DNA of 64,000 bases from Bradyrhizobium sp. 139 (GCF_023074175.1 NZ_JADPKS010000107.1:186001-250000); one strand, 5' to 3'. Shown: positions 49,749 through 59,358, counted from the first letter of the stretch. Numbers and translations: made by a program. The notes: generated by a model from the sequence alone, not told the origin.

Positions 49749-50905
49749 CACACGCGCTCCAGAATGGCGGTCGAGGCGGCGTGGCGAACGCCGAGCAGGC
49801 CGCCGGTGCCGTGGGCGATGGCGAGATCGCAGTTCTTGACCTGCACCTTCGGATGCGCCTCGCCGCGCAGCTGCCTGACGGCTTCGATGATTTTTGTCAT
49901 GCCGCCGCGGTTGACGGGATGATTGCTGCACAGGCCGCCGCCATCGGTGTTGAACGGCAGCTTGCCGACGCCCGAGATCAGATTGCCGTCGGCGACGAAC
50001 TTGCCGCCCTCGCCCTTCTTGCAGAAGCCGAGGTCCTCGAGCTGCATCAGCACCGTGATGGTGAAGCTGTCATAGATCGAGGCGTACTTGATGTCCTTCG
50101 GCGTGATGCCCGCTTCCTCGAACGCGCGCGGGCCGGACCAAATTCCGGCGGAGTAAGTGAGGTCGATATCCTTGCCGCCGCGCGGGCCCTTCATCGCCTC
50201 GCCATGGCCGATCAGCTTGACCAGCGGCTTCTTCAGGCTCCTGGCGATCTCGGGCGTCGTCACGATCAACGCGCCGCCGCCGTCGGAGACGACGCAGCAA
50301 TCCATGCGATGCAAGGGATCGGAGATCATCGGCGAGTTCAGGACGTCCTCGACAGTGACGACGTCCTTGAGCATCGCATGCGGATTGTATTGCGCGTGAT
50401 GGGAGGCTGCGACCTTGATCCAGGCGAGCTGCTCGGAGGTGGTGCCATAGTCGTGCATGTGGCGCATGGCACACATGCCATAGGCATTGTGCGTGGTCGC
50501 GCCGTACGCCATCTCGAAATCGGCCTCCGCGCCGGCCGCACGCGGCGGCATCGCCCCGGTGCGCGGCTTGCCCGCCAGCGTGATCAGCGCGATCGAGCAC
50601 TTTCCCGCGGCAATGGCTTCGGCGGCATGGCCGAGATGGATGATGTAGGAACAGCCGCCGGTTTCGGTGGAATCGACGTGGCGGAGCTTTTTGGTGTTGA
50701 GGCCGAGATAATCGACCATCGGCCAGGCCCCGCCGGGAGCATCGCCCGCGCAGAAATAGCCGTCGACGTCGTCCTTGCTGAGCCCGGCATCCTCGATCGC
50801 GCCCTTGGCGACCTCGGCATGAAGCTGGGCGGTGGATTTGTCCGGCGCATGCCGGGTCGGGTGTTCGTAGATCCCGGCAATGTAGGCCTTGCCCTTGATG
50901 GTCAA
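49748..50905 (-). CDS. SCP2-type thiolase
   Basis: TTG at 50905 (after GGAG) starts TIKGKAYIAGIYEHPT, giving 385 residues, the usual length; the upstream frame is not conserved-looking. STETGGCSYIIHLGHAAEAI holds a Cys at the thiolase nucleophile position, followed by NHPVNRGG and AHGTGGLLGVR near the end. The HGTGG in place of CxG marks the SCP2/lipid-transfer group. With DUF35 it may act as thiolase or, as known for Ltp2-ChsH2, as a retro-aldolase. Activity choice is inference. Confidence 0.88.
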   Translation of the reverse strand: MTIKGKAYIAGIYEHPTRHAPDKSTAQLHAEVAKGAIEDAGLSKDDVDGYFCAGDAPGGAWPMVDYLGLNTKKLRHVDSTETGGCSYIIHLGHAAEAIAAGKCSIALITLAGKPRTGAMPPRAAGAEADFEMAYGATTHNAYGMCAMRHMHDYGTTSEQLAWIKVAASHHAQYNPHAMLKDVVTVEDVLNSPMISDPLHRMDCCVVSDGGGALIVTTPEIARSLKKPLVKLIGHGEAMKGPRGGKDIDLTYSAGIWSGPRAFEEAGITPKDIKYASIYDSFTITVLMQLEDLGFCKKGEGGKFVADGNLISGVGKLPFNTDGGGLCSNHPVNRGGMTKIIEAVRQLRGEAHPKVQVKNCDLAIAHGTGGLLGVRHAASTAILERV

Positions 50906-51165
50906 AACTTCAGGTCTCCGCGCTCGCGTTTCTTCTTGCTCCGTTTTTCTGAACCGCGAGGGCCTGATTGGCAAGCGCGGAAATATTCCGTCGGGCGAGA
51001 GGGCAGCGGCTTGGCGCAATGCCACCCGTCATTGCGAGCGCAGCGAATGACGGCGTATGGCGCAGGCAGAGTCCTAAAGGTGTTTTGCCCGACGGCACAA
51101 CGATTTTCTTTTTTTCGAAAACAACCCCATGCAAAGTAGAACGGCGTTGATTTGAAAGAAGAAAT

Positions 51166-51257
51166 CGTAGGGTGGGCAAGCGAAGCGTGCCCACCTCTTC
51201 TGATGCGGTCGTGTTGAGATGGTGGGCACGGCGCTTTGCGCCTTTGCCCACCCTACG
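51166..51257. repeat. Intergenic inverted-repeat element
   Basis: CGTAGGGTGGGCAA (51166-51179) is perfectly inverted at 51244-51257; an inner GTGGGCA/TGCCCAC hairpin lies at 51172-51194. The rest of the 50906-51265 gap shows no gene. Confidence 0.85.
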
Positions 51258-51265
51258 GGAGCGCC

Positions 51266-54200
51266 CTACTCCGCCGCGATCTGGCGCGGCGCGGGCGGTG
51301 GGCTCGCGAGATCGGCGGCGAGCTGGGCGTAGCGGGCCTTGGCGTCCGCGACCGCCTTCTCCTTCACCGGGCCGAAGCCGCGGATGCGGTCGGGCAGCGA
51401 CAGCAGTTCGACGGCGGTCTCGATCGTGAGCGGCGACAACAGGCCGAGCACGGTGGCGACGTCCTTCTCGTAGCCGGCGATCAGGTCGCGCTCGAGCTTG
51501 CGGTCGGCGCTGCGGCCGAAAATGTCGAGCGGCGTGCCGCGCAGGAACTTGAATTTCGCCAGCACGCGGAACACGCCCAGCATCCACGGGCCGAAGGCGC
51601 GCTTCTTCGGGCGTCCCAGCGCATCGACGCCGCGGCTGAGGATCGGCGGGGCGAGGTTGAAGTTGAACTTGAAGTCGCCCTCGAACTGGTCGCGGAGCTG
51701 CTGCTCGAAGGCGCCGTCGGTGTAGAGGCGCGCAACTTCGTATTCGTCCTTGTAGGCCAGGAGCTTGGCGTAGTTCACCGCGACCGCGCGCGGCAGCGCA
51801 TCGTCATAACCGCCCTGCTTGGCGGCATCGCGGACCTGATCGACCAGCTTGCGATAGCGTTTCGCGAGGCGGCCGTTCTGATAGGCGGTCAGGTGCTTGG
51901 CGCGATGCTCGATGACCTCGTCCAGCGTCATAGCATCCAGCGTCTTCGGCGCGACGCCCTCGTCGGTCCCCTTCAGCATGTCGGCAAGGCGCTGTGGATC
52001 GGCCACCGCGAGGCGGCCGAGGCGGAAGGCCTCCTTGTTCATCTTGACGGAGACGCCGTTGACCTCGATCGCCTGCTCGATCGCTTCCGCCGACAGCGGC
52101 AACAGACCCTTCTGATAGGCATAGCCCATCATCATCATGTTGGTGGCGATGCTGTCGCCGAGCAGCTGCTCGGCCGGCTTGGTGAAGTCGAAGAAGACCG
52201 AGTCCTTGTGCAGCGCCGTTTCCAAGAGCCCGTTCAACTTGCGGGTCTGGAAATTGAAGTCTCGGTTGAGGACGAAGTCGGCGGTCGGAATGATGTGGCT
52301 GTTGATGATGCCGCGGGTGCGGCTGGTGTCGCAGAGCGAGATCGTGTCCTTGGCAACCGCAACCACCTCGTCGGCGGCAAGCACGACATCGGCCGTGCCG
52401 GTGACGATGCGCGAGCATGTCACCTCGGCGGGGTGGTCGGACAGACGGACGTGGCTGAGCACCGCTCCGCCCTTCTGCGCGAGACCGGACATGTCGAGGA
52501 TCATCGAGGCCTTGCCCTCGATATGCGCGGCCATGCCGAGCAGCGCGCCGATCGTCAGCACGCCGGTGCCACCGACGCCGCCGACCGCGATGTTGTAGGG
52601 CCGCTCCAGTGTCGGCCGCGACGCCGGCTCCGGCAGATCGCCGATGTCGCCAACGCCCGCCGGCGCGCGCTTGCGCATCTTGCCGCCATCGACGGTGACG
52701 AAGGATGGGCAAAAGCCCTTTACGCAGGAATAGTCCTTGTTGCAGGTCGACTGGTTGATGGCGCGCTTGCGCCCCATCTCCGTCTCCAGCGGCTCGACCG
52801 AAATGCAGTTCGATTGCACCGAACAATCACCGCAGCCTTCGCAGACCGCGGGATTGATGAGCACACGGCGCGCCGGATCCTCCAGTGTGCCGCGCTTGCG
52901 GCGGCGGCGTTTTTCAGCGGCACAGGTCTGCACGAACACAATAGCGGACGCGCCCTTGACCTTGCGCAGCGTCTTCTGGACCGTGTCGAGTTCATCGCGA
53001 TGCGCGGTCTTGACGCCGGGCGCGATCTCGTTCGCCGGATAGGCATCTGGATTTTCCGAAACGAGATAGATGTTGCGGATGCCTTCGCTGTGAAGCTGGA
53101 AGGTGATCTGCTGCGGCGACAATTCGCCGTCGACATGCTGACCGCCGGTCATCGCGGTCGCGTCATTGTAGAGGATCTTGTAGGTGATGTTGGCGCCAGA
53201 GGCGACCGCCTGGCGGATCGCGAGACTGCCGGAGTGGAAATACGTGCCGTCGCCGAGATTGGCGAACACGTGCTCTTCCTTGGTAAAGGGGGCAACACCG
53301 ACCCACGGCACGCCCTCGCCGCCCATATGCGTAAAGGTCTCGGTCGAACGGTCCATCCACAGCGCCATGAAGTGGCAGCCGATGCCGGCAAAGGCGCGGC
53401 TGCCTTCGGGCACCTTGGTCGATGTGTTGTGCGGGCAGCCGGAGCAGAAATACGGGGTGCGGGCGACAGGCGCGGTCGCCTGCATTTGCGAAGCCTGGCG
53501 GCCGTTGAACCAGTCGGCCTTGGCACGCAGCATGGTTGCAATTTCGGGATTAAGATCAAGTCGAAGCAGACGCTCGGTCAGCGAACTGGCCAGTGAGGCG
53601 ACGCTGAGTTCTTCGGCAAAGGGAAGGAAGCGCTTGTCGTGATCGTCCATCTTGCCGATGATGCGGGGACGGACGTCGTCGCGCCAATTGAACAGCTCTT
53701 GCTTGACCTGGTTCTCGACGATCTCGCGGCGCTCTTCGATGATGAATATCTCTTCGAGCCCGACCGCGAATTGGCGCACGCCTTCCGGCTCAAGCGGCCA
53801 GGGCATGCCGATCTTGTAGAGGCGAAGCCCGATCTTGGCAGCGACCTGCTCCGTGATCCCCAACTCGCGTAGCGCCTGCCGCACGTCCTCATAGCTCTTG
53901 CCCGACGCCATGATGCCGTAACGGGCGTTCGGCGAATCCATGGTGATGCGGTTGACCTTGTTGGCGCGCGCGAAGGCGATCGCGGCAAAGCCCTTGTAGT
54001 CCTGGAGGCGGCGATCCTGGGCAAAACGGTCATCGGGCCAGCGCAGATTGAGGCCACCCTCGGGCATCTCGAAATCGGTGGGGATCACGAACGGCGTCAT
54101 CTCGTCGGTGAGGTCGATCTCGGCTGTGGTCTCCACCGTCTCGGTAATCACCTTCATGCCGACCCAGCAGCCGGAGTAACGCGACATCGCAATGCCGAGC

Positions 54201-54757
54201 AGGCCCATCTCGATCATCTCGTGGATGCTGGACGGGTAGAGATAGGGCATCAGCGCCGACATGAAGGCGTGGTCGGACTGATGCGGGACGGTGGAGGATT
54301 TGGCGCCGTGGTCGTCGCCGGCGAGACACAAGACTCCGCCGTTCCTGGCGGAGCCCGCAGCATTGCCGTGGCGGAAAACGTCGCCGCAGCGGTCCACGCC
54401 GGGACCTTTGCCGTACCAGATGCCGACCACGCCGTCATATTTCGCGCCAGGCGAGAGGTTGAGCTGCTGCGAGCCCCAGACCGCGGTGGCGGCCAGATCT
54501 TCGTTCACGCCGGGCTGGAACTTGATGTTGTACTGCTCGAGATGCTTTCGCGCGGCGAAGAGCTGCTGGTCGTAGCCGCCGAGGGGCGAACCGCGATAGC
54601 CGGAAATGAAACCCGCGGTGTTGAGGCCGTTGGCGCGGTCGCGCCGGATCTGGGCCATGGGCAGGCGAACCAGCGCCTGGATGCCCGTGGTGAAGACGTG
54701 TCCGGTGTCCTGGGTGTATTTCTGATCGAGACTGATCGGACCCTGGTTGATGCCCAT
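51266..54757 (-). CDS. Fused indolepyruvate:ferredoxin oxidoreductase
   Basis: ATG at 54757 gives 1163 residues, the size of fused IorA-IorB proteins of aerobic proteobacteria. The N-terminal part carries pyrimidine-binding and core TPP regions (GYRGSPLGGYDQQL; ACAGIGCHF-like FAGIGCHFMALWMD). Middle: Fe-S cysteines VCEGCGDCSVQSNC and CNKDYSCVKGFCPSF. C-terminal gamma-type domain starts IAVGGVGGTGVLTIG. It oxidatively decarboxylates aryl-pyruvates to aryl-acetyl-CoA with reduced ferredoxin as product. Upstream of the thiolase operon on the same strand. Confidence 0.95.
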   Translation of the reverse strand: MGINQGPISLDQKYTQDTGHVFTTGIQALVRLPMAQIRRDRANGLNTAGFISGYRGSPLGGYDQQLFAARKHLEQYNIKFQPGVNEDLAATAVWGSQQLNLSPGAKYDGVVGIWYGKGPGVDRCGDVFRHGNAAGSARNGGVLCLAGDDHGAKSSTVPHQSDHAFMSALMPYLYPSSIHEMIEMGLLGIAMSRYSGCWVGMKVITETVETTAEIDLTDEMTPFVIPTDFEMPEGGLNLRWPDDRFAQDRRLQDYKGFAAIAFARANKVNRITMDSPNARYGIMASGKSYEDVRQALRELGITEQVAAKIGLRLYKIGMPWPLEPEGVRQFAVGLEEIFIIEERREIVENQVKQELFNWRDDVRPRIIGKMDDHDKRFLPFAEELSVASLASSLTERLLRLDLNPEIATMLRAKADWFNGRQASQMQATAPVARTPYFCSGCPHNTSTKVPEGSRAFAGIGCHFMALWMDRSTETFTHMGGEGVPWVGVAPFTKEEHVFANLGDGTYFHSGSLAIRQAVASGANITYKILYNDATAMTGGQHVDGELSPQQITFQLHSEGIRNIYLVSENPDAYPANEIAPGVKTAHRDELDTVQKTLRKVKGASAIVFVQTCAAEKRRRRKRGTLEDPARRVLINPAVCEGCGDCSVQSNCISVEPLETEMGRKRAINQSTCNKDYSCVKGFCPSFVTVDGGKMRKRAPAGVGDIGDLPEPASRPTLERPYNIAVGGVGGTGVLTIGALLGMAAHIEGKASMILDMSGLAQKGGAVLSHVRLSDHPAEVTCSRIVTGTADVVLAADEVVAVAKDTISLCDTSRTRGIINSHIIPTADFVLNRDFNFQTRKLNGLLETALHKDSVFFDFTKPAEQLLGDSIATNMMMMGYAYQKGLLPLSAEAIEQAIEVNGVSVKMNKEAFRLGRLAVADPQRLADMLKGTDEGVAPKTLDAMTLDEVIEHRAKHLTAYQNGRLAKRYRKLVDQVRDAAKQGGYDDALPRAVAVNYAKLLAYKDEYEVARLYTDGAFEQQLRDQFEGDFKFNFNLAPPILSRGVDALGRPKKRAFGPWMLGVFRVLAKFKFLRGTPLDIFGRSADRKLERDLIAGYEKDVATVLGLLSPLTIETAVELLSLPDRIRGFGPVKEKAVADAKARYAQLAADLASPPPAPRQIAAE

Positions 54758-55028
54758 GTTGTCCTCTTCCGCCCTTTTTTTGGCGTTTGGCACTTAAGCC
54801 GTTGCCTGCCCGCTGTTTTTAGCTAGGGCGCGCCGACCATCTCCGCCACTCTATGTCGGATATTTCACGCTCCGCATCACAAATCTGCCCCTTGGGAGGC
54901 GCCGGGTAAAAATCGCAACTTCATGCCTGGAAGGTGCCGGCGATTTTCAGTTTGTGTCACCATACCCCCGCCGTCGCGAAACGACGTGAGGCTCCTATCC
55001 GGGCGATTGGTCGCAGGAGAGGCTTTCG

Positions 55029-56240
55029 ATGCGGATGATTCTGGCTGTTGTCGCGTTGTGCAGTGCAGTTGCGAGCGCGGCTCTCGCCGCCGAGCCGTCG
55101 CCGGAGCTGATCGCCTATGGCAAGGCGCTGGTGCAGTCCGGCGATTGCGCGGGCTGTCACACTGCCGATCCGGCAAAACCATTCGCGGGCGGAAAGCGCA
55201 TCGATACCCCCTTCGGCGCGATCTATGCGCCAAACCTGACGCCGGATCGCGACACCGGGATCGGCGCCTGGACCGACGCCGATTTCACCCGCGCGGTGCG
55301 CACCGGCATCGCGCCTGACGGCTCGAACTACTATCCGGCCTTCCCCTACCCTTACTTCACGCGGATGACGAAGGACGACACGCTGGCGATCCGGGCCTAT
55401 CTCGGAACACTGGCGCCCGTGGCGAGCCGCAACAAGCCGCCGGAGTTGCGCTGGCCGTTCGGCTATCGTGGCCTGATGCGGGTCTGGAACACCATGTATT
55501 TCAGGCCCGGACTGTTCGAGCCGGACCAGAGCCAGAGCGCGGCGTGGAACAGAGGCGGCTATCTCGTCACCGGGCTCGCACATTGCGGCGCCTGCCATAC
55601 GCCGAAGAATTATTTTGGCGCGGACAAGCAGGCGCAGGCGCTCTCGGGCAGCGAGGTCGGCGGCTGGTTCGCGCCGCGGCTCGACGGCGCCGCGCGAACG
55701 GGGCTGAAGTCATGGAGCGCCGAAGACCTCACCGAGTATCTGCAAAGCGGGCGCAACGCCAAAAGCCATGCCGGCGGGTTGATGGCGGAAGTGGTCGTCA
55801 ACTCGACCTCGAAGATGAGCGATGCCGATGTGCGTGCGATCGCGGTTTACTTGAAGAGCCTGCCGTCCTCGCGGCGCGAGACGATCGTGACGCCGCCCGA
55901 CGATGCCGAGATGAAGGTCGGCCAGGCCGTCTACGCAAAACTCTGCATCGCCTGCCATGAAGCCGACGGCTCCGGCGCACCGCGCATCTATCCGCCGCTG
56001 CCCGGCAACGCGCTGCTGCAATCGGTCAACCCGTCCTCGACCTTGCGCATCATCATCGAGGGCGTCCACACCGTGACAACGCCACGCGCGCCCAACCCCG
56101 GCGAGATGCCGGGCTATGCCAAGCAATTGTCCGACGAAGAGATCGCCGCGGTGACGAACTACATCCGCAATTCCTGGGGCAACGCCGCGCCGCTGGTGAC
56201 GCCGGCGCAAGTGGCGAAGGCGCGGCGGCAAGAGCCGTAG
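55029..56240 (+). CDS. Triheme cytochrome c, dehydrogenase-subunit type
   Basis: 403 residues, signal peptide cut near LAA-E (about 21). Three CxxCH haem sites: CAGCH (C40), CGACH (C186) and CIACH (C306), the arrangement of the cytochrome subunit of membrane alcohol, aldehyde, gluconate or sorbitol dehydrogenases. No flavin or quinoprotein catalytic subunit and no small subunit is beside it, so its electron donor must be encoded elsewhere. Monocistronic. Confidence 0.93.
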   Translation: MRMILAVVALCSAVASAALAAEPSPELIAYGKALVQSGDCAGCHTADPAKPFAGGKRIDTPFGAIYAPNLTPDRDTGIGAWTDADFTRAVRTGIAPDGSNYYPAFPYPYFTRMTKDDTLAIRAYLGTLAPVASRNKPPELRWPFGYRGLMRVWNTMYFRPGLFEPDQSQSAAWNRGGYLVTGLAHCGACHTPKNYFGADKQAQALSGSEVGGWFAPRLDGAARTGLKSWSAEDLTEYLQSGRNAKSHAGGLMAEVVVNSTSKMSDADVRAIAVYLKSLPSSRRETIVTPPDDAEMKVGQAVYAKLCIACHEADGSGAPRIYPPLPGNALLQSVNPSSTLRIIIEGVHTVTTPRAPNPGEMPGYAKQLSDEEIAAVTNYIRNSWGNAAPLVTPAQVAKARRQEP

Positions 56241-56261
56241 TTCCTGCACCGCCACGAGGAC

Positions 56262-56410
56262 GCTGCGCTCCCTCGCCCCGTTCTTACGGGGAGTGCGTTG
56301 GGGTGAGGGGCTGCTTCCGCGAAGAAGGCGCCAGTTTGACTCGCGGAGACTCCCCCTCACCCGGAATTTGCTTTCGCAAATTCCGGCCTCTCCCCGCACG
56401 CGGGGAGAGG
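56262..56410. repeat. Intergenic palindromic repeat element
   Basis: Contains two perfect hairpins: CCGGAATTTG/CAAATTCCGG at 56361-56386 and CCTCTCCCCG/CGGGGAGAGG at 56387-56410. Lies between the converging cytochrome and TRIC-type genes, where it may also terminate transcription. Confidence 0.85.
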
Positions 56411-56424
56411 CGAAGAAAGAGCAG

Positions 56425-57066
56425 CTACCGCTCATCTTCCGTGAACACGAATTTCGGCATCTCCCATTTGTAGTGGACCGCGAGCAGGCGGAAGCTGATG
56501 CCGAGGACAAATGTCAGGATGGTCCAGAGCTCCGCGTTGAGTTTCAAGCCGAACGCGGTGGCGTAGAACAGGCCGGTGACGACCGAGACGCTGGCGTAGA
56601 GCTCGGAGCGGAACAGCAGCGGCACGTCGTTGCAGAGCACATCGCGCAACACGCCGCCGGCGCAGCCTGTAACCATGCCGGAGACGATGACGATCGGTAG
56701 CGTGGCATCCATCTGCCAGGCGACGTCGCAGCCAGCCATGGTGAAGACGACGAGGCCGATGGCATCGAGCACGATGAAGGCGACCTTCAGCCGGTGCACG
56801 AGCCGCGCGATCAGGATGGTGAGGAAGGCAGCGCCGCCGGCCAGCGCGAGGTAGATGGGATTAGCGACCCAGGCCAGCGGATAGTGCCCGAGGAAGAGAT
56901 CGCGCAAGGTGCCGCCGCCGAGCGCGGTGATGCAGCCGAGGAAGCAGACGCCGAGCCAGTCCATGCTGCGGCGCCCCGCTGCAAGCGCAGCCGTCATGCC
57001 TTGCGCGGTCAACGCGAGCAGCGACAACAAATGCAGCACGCTATCGCTCGGTGGCAAGCTCCACAT
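56425..57066 (-). CDS. TRIC-type cation channel family protein (UPF0126)
   Basis: 213 residues, seven membrane segments in two repeats. Each repeat has the glycine-rich signature: ALGGGTLRDLFLGHYP and VTGCAGGVLRDVLCNDVP. Bacterial members are trimeric inner-membrane cation (K+) channels; other proposals include glycine transport. Single gene. Confidence 0.93.
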   Translation of the reverse strand: MWSLPPSDSVLHLLSLLALTAQGMTAALAAGRRSMDWLGVCFLGCITALGGGTLRDLFLGHYPLAWVANPIYLALAGGAAFLTILIARLVHRLKVAFIVLDAIGLVVFTMAGCDVAWQMDATLPIVIVSGMVTGCAGGVLRDVLCNDVPLLFRSELYASVSVVTGLFYATAFGLKLNAELWTILTFVLGISFRLLAVHYKWEMPKFVFTEDER

Positions 57067-57231
57067 CGCTTTGTTCCCTTCCCCTCAAATGGAACCGACG
57101 CCCAGGGTTCCAGATGAACAGGTTCCCGATTCCTCGCGTGGGGGCAACAAGCGACGAAAGCACCAAGGAGGGCGGAACAGAATCTCGCATCCACGGGTTG
57201 TCCGGCTGCAATCAACGAGGAGACCCAATCG

Positions 57232-57624
57232 ATGGCTGACGACCGTTTTCCCAACGATCCGTACCGCCCGAACCTCGCCGACGATGAGTATCTTCGCGCG
57301 GCGCGCCGGGATGCCGATCTTCAGGTCGACCCCGAGCTGGGCGAAGGCCCCGCCTCCAGCGGCAAGGTCGCGCTGTTTGCCGTGGCCATCGCCCTGGTGC
57401 TGGGTGCCGTGTTCTACGGCCTGAACAATACGAGCACGGGCGACCAGGCGAGCAACACGCCGGCAACGCAGACCGCCCAGCAGGCTCCGTCTGCGAATCC
57501 GGCCACCCCTCCCGGCATGCGCGACGTGACGCCGCGCAACAACACCCAACCCGGCACGACCACGGGTGCTGCCCCGAGCAAGGCGGCCCCGGATACGCAG
57601 GCGCCGTCTGACGGCGCGAAGTAA
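57232..57624 (+). CDS. Single-pass membrane protein, unknown function
   Basis: 130 residues. Acidic N-terminal 45 residues (FPNDPYRPNLADDEYLRAAR), one membrane span (KVALFAVAIALVLGAVFYGL), and a Thr/Pro/Ala/Gln-rich tail. Good start: GAGGAGACC upstream. Common in bradyrhizobia as a hypothetical protein. Confidence 0.75.
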   Translation: MADDRFPNDPYRPNLADDEYLRAARRDADLQVDPELGEGPASSGKVALFAVAIALVLGAVFYGLNNTSTGDQASNTPATQTAQQAPSANPATPPGMRDVTPRNNTQPGTTTGAAPSKAAPDTQAPSDGAK

Positions 57625-57645
57625 CAGCAGCACGACGACTGTCAT

Positions 57646-57664
57646 CGCCCGGCTTGACCGGGCG
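57646..57664. repeat. Intergenic hairpin repeat
   Basis: CGCCCGG-CTTGA-CCGGGCG, a 7-base stem; a relative GGCCGGG-CTTGA-CCCGGCC lies at 60315-60333. Followed by TTCGCGGGGCATGAC. Dispersed repeat in the gap 57625-57792. Confidence 0.7.
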
Positions 57665-57792
57665 ACCCAGTGCTCCGAGACGGTCGTGATCAATCGAGAA
57701 GCCGCGGCGTACTAGGTGCTCCGCCTTCGCGGGGCATGACACCGAGAGGAAGATGGAGCGACGGGACAAAAGTCCCGCCGCTTTTCGCTTGC

Positions 57793-58602
57793 TTAGCTGA
57801 ACATCTTGTTGAGCTCGCCGCCGGGATAGCCGCTGCCGAGTTCCGTAAACGTCCCCTTCTCCGCCATCTCCTTCGCGGCGCGCATGAAGCCGCCCCAGGC
57901 GGCGCGGGCGAGCGAACCGCCGACGCTGATCCGGCGCACACCGAGATCTTCGGCCTCCTGCAACGACAGGCCGGACGCGCCGATCAGCAGGTTGAAAGGT
58001 TTGGGATGCACCGCCTTCACCACAGCGGCGATGTCCTCGCGACTCTTCAGGCCCGGCGCGTAGAGGCAATCGGCGCCGGCGTCCGCGTAGGCGCTGAGGC
58101 GGTCGATGACGAGCTTGAGGTCTGTTACGCCCCACAGATACGCCTCGCAGCGGCCAACCAGCAGGGTGCCGCTGTCGCCGATCGCCTTGCGCGAGGCCTT
58201 GATGCGCTCGACCGCGAGCGCGCGCTCGTAGATCGGCTTGTCCTTGTCACCGGTGGAATCCTCGATCGAAAGGCCGGCGACGCCGGTGCGCACACCGCGC
58301 TCGACATTGTCCGCAACCTTGTCCGGCTCGACCGCGAAGCCGCCCTCGAAATCCGCGTTGACGGGGATGTCCACGGCCGAGCTCAATGCTGCCAGATGCT
58401 GACAGACGTCCTCGACGGTGACTTGGTTGTCGGCCTTGCCAACGGTCCAGGCGAAGCCCGCGCTGGACGAGGCAAGCGCCTTGAATCCGAGATGCTGCAA
58501 CGCCTTGGCGCTGCCGACATCGACCGGATTGGGCAGGATGAAGCAGCCGCTCTCGTGCATCTTCTTGAACGTCGCGCGCTTGTCGGCGGTCGTCACGTGC
58601 AT
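57793..58602 (-). CDS. Isocitrate lyase/PEP mutase family protein
   Basis: ATG at 58602 gives 269 residues. ILPNPVDVGSAKAL, ASSSAGFAWTVG, NADFEGGFA (metal Asp) and EDSTGD match the oxaloacetase/PEP-mutase-like branch. The KxCGH loop of true isocitrate/methylisocitrate lyases is replaced by GRCEAYLWG, so the reaction is likely a different C-C or C-P cleavage. First of three minus-strand genes with small ABM/NIPSNAP-like partners upstream. Confidence 0.9.
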   Translation of the reverse strand: MHVTTADKRATFKKMHESGCFILPNPVDVGSAKALQHLGFKALASSSAGFAWTVGKADNQVTVEDVCQHLAALSSAVDIPVNADFEGGFAVEPDKVADNVERGVRTGVAGLSIEDSTGDKDKPIYERALAVERIKASRKAIGDSGTLLVGRCEAYLWGVTDLKLVIDRLSAYADAGADCLYAPGLKSREDIAAVVKAVHPKPFNLLIGASGLSLQEAEDLGVRRISVGGSLARAAWGGFMRAAKEMAEKGTFTELGSGYPGGELNKMFS

Positions 58603-58654
58603 GTTTTTCTCCCTTTGTTGGCCGCGCAGAGATGGGGATGCGCCGCGCGAGGCG

Positions 58655-59005
58655 CTAGTGCGCGTCGTGCACAGCGCGGCTGTCCTTCGGCGCCTCGTCC
58701 CGATCATTCATGCCATAATCGCGGATGACGCTGGCGATGCGCAGATGATAGTCGGCAAAGATCTTCGCCCTGCCCTTCGCCTGCGTGCGCCGGTGCTCGA
58801 TCGTGTTGCGCCAGGCCGCAACCGCCGCCTCGTCGCGCCAAAACGACACCGACAAAATTTTGCCCTTCTCGGTCAGGCTTTCGAAGCGCTCGACCGAGAT
58901 GAAGCCGTCGATGGTCTGCAGGATCGGCTTCAAATCGGCCGCGAGGTCGAAATAAGTTTGGCGGTGTTCGGGCTTGGGCCAGACCTCGAAGATCACGGCG
59001 ATCAT
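58655..59005 (-). CDS. ABM-family (antibiotic biosynthesis monooxygenase-like) protein
   Basis: 116 residues with the ferredoxin-like ABM fold (MIAVIFEVWPKPEHRQTYFD, FISVERFESLTEKGKILSVS). Such dimeric barrels act as small cofactor-free oxygenases or ligand binders. Same strand as the PEP-mutase-family gene (52 bases) and the NIPSNAP gene (24 bases). Confidence 0.88.
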   Translation of the reverse strand: MIAVIFEVWPKPEHRQTYFDLAADLKPILQTIDGFISVERFESLTEKGKILSVSFWRDEAAVAAWRNTIEHRRTQAKGRAKIFADYHLRIASVIRDYGMNDRDEAPKDSRAVHDAH

Positions 59006-59029
59006 GGGCGTCTCCTATCGTTGATAGGC

Positions 59030-59338
59030 CTACAATACCACCTTGCGCAGGAAGGTGCGCTCTTCCGCGAGGATGAATTTGTGCTCCTCGGCAAAATCGA
59101 AGTTGGCCATGCCCTCCGCGTCCTGCCGCAGCCGGGCGCGATAGGCCTCGTAGGCGGCCAGACTCTCGAAGGTGATCAGCGCAAGCGCTATGTTGTTGGT
59201 GCCCTCGTGCGGCATGAAATAGCCGATCAGGTCGCCGCCGCATTTCGGGATGATGGTGAGCCAGCGCTTCGAATATTCCTCGAACTGCGCGCGTTTGAAC
59301 GGATCGAGCTGGTAGCGGATGAAGACGGTGACGGACAT
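59030..59338 (-). CDS. NIPSNAP-family protein
   Basis: 102 residues, one ferredoxin-like NIPSNAP/ABM-superfamily domain (YQLDPFKRAQFEEYSKRW, DLIGYFMPHEGTNNIALALI). Lead gene of the 59338-57793 run and divergent from the ArsR gene, which may repress it. Biochemical role unknown. Confidence 0.88.
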   Translation of the reverse strand: MSVTVFIRYQLDPFKRAQFEEYSKRWLTIIPKCGGDLIGYFMPHEGTNNIALALITFESLAAYEAYRARLRQDAEGMANFDFAEEHKFILAEERTFLRKVVL

Positions 59339-59358
59339 GATGGGCTCCTGTGTTTGTG

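Noticed and set aside
51166..51257. Insertion-sequence ends around the gap before the oxidoreductase gene
   Set aside because: The inverted arms enclose only about 64 bases with no transposase and no flanking target duplication; it fits a dispersed palindrome.
51236..53596. A 786-codon plus-strand open frame opposite the indolepyruvate oxidoreductase
   Set aside because: Antisense to a clearly recognised enzyme; low-complexity composition typical of high-GC shadows.
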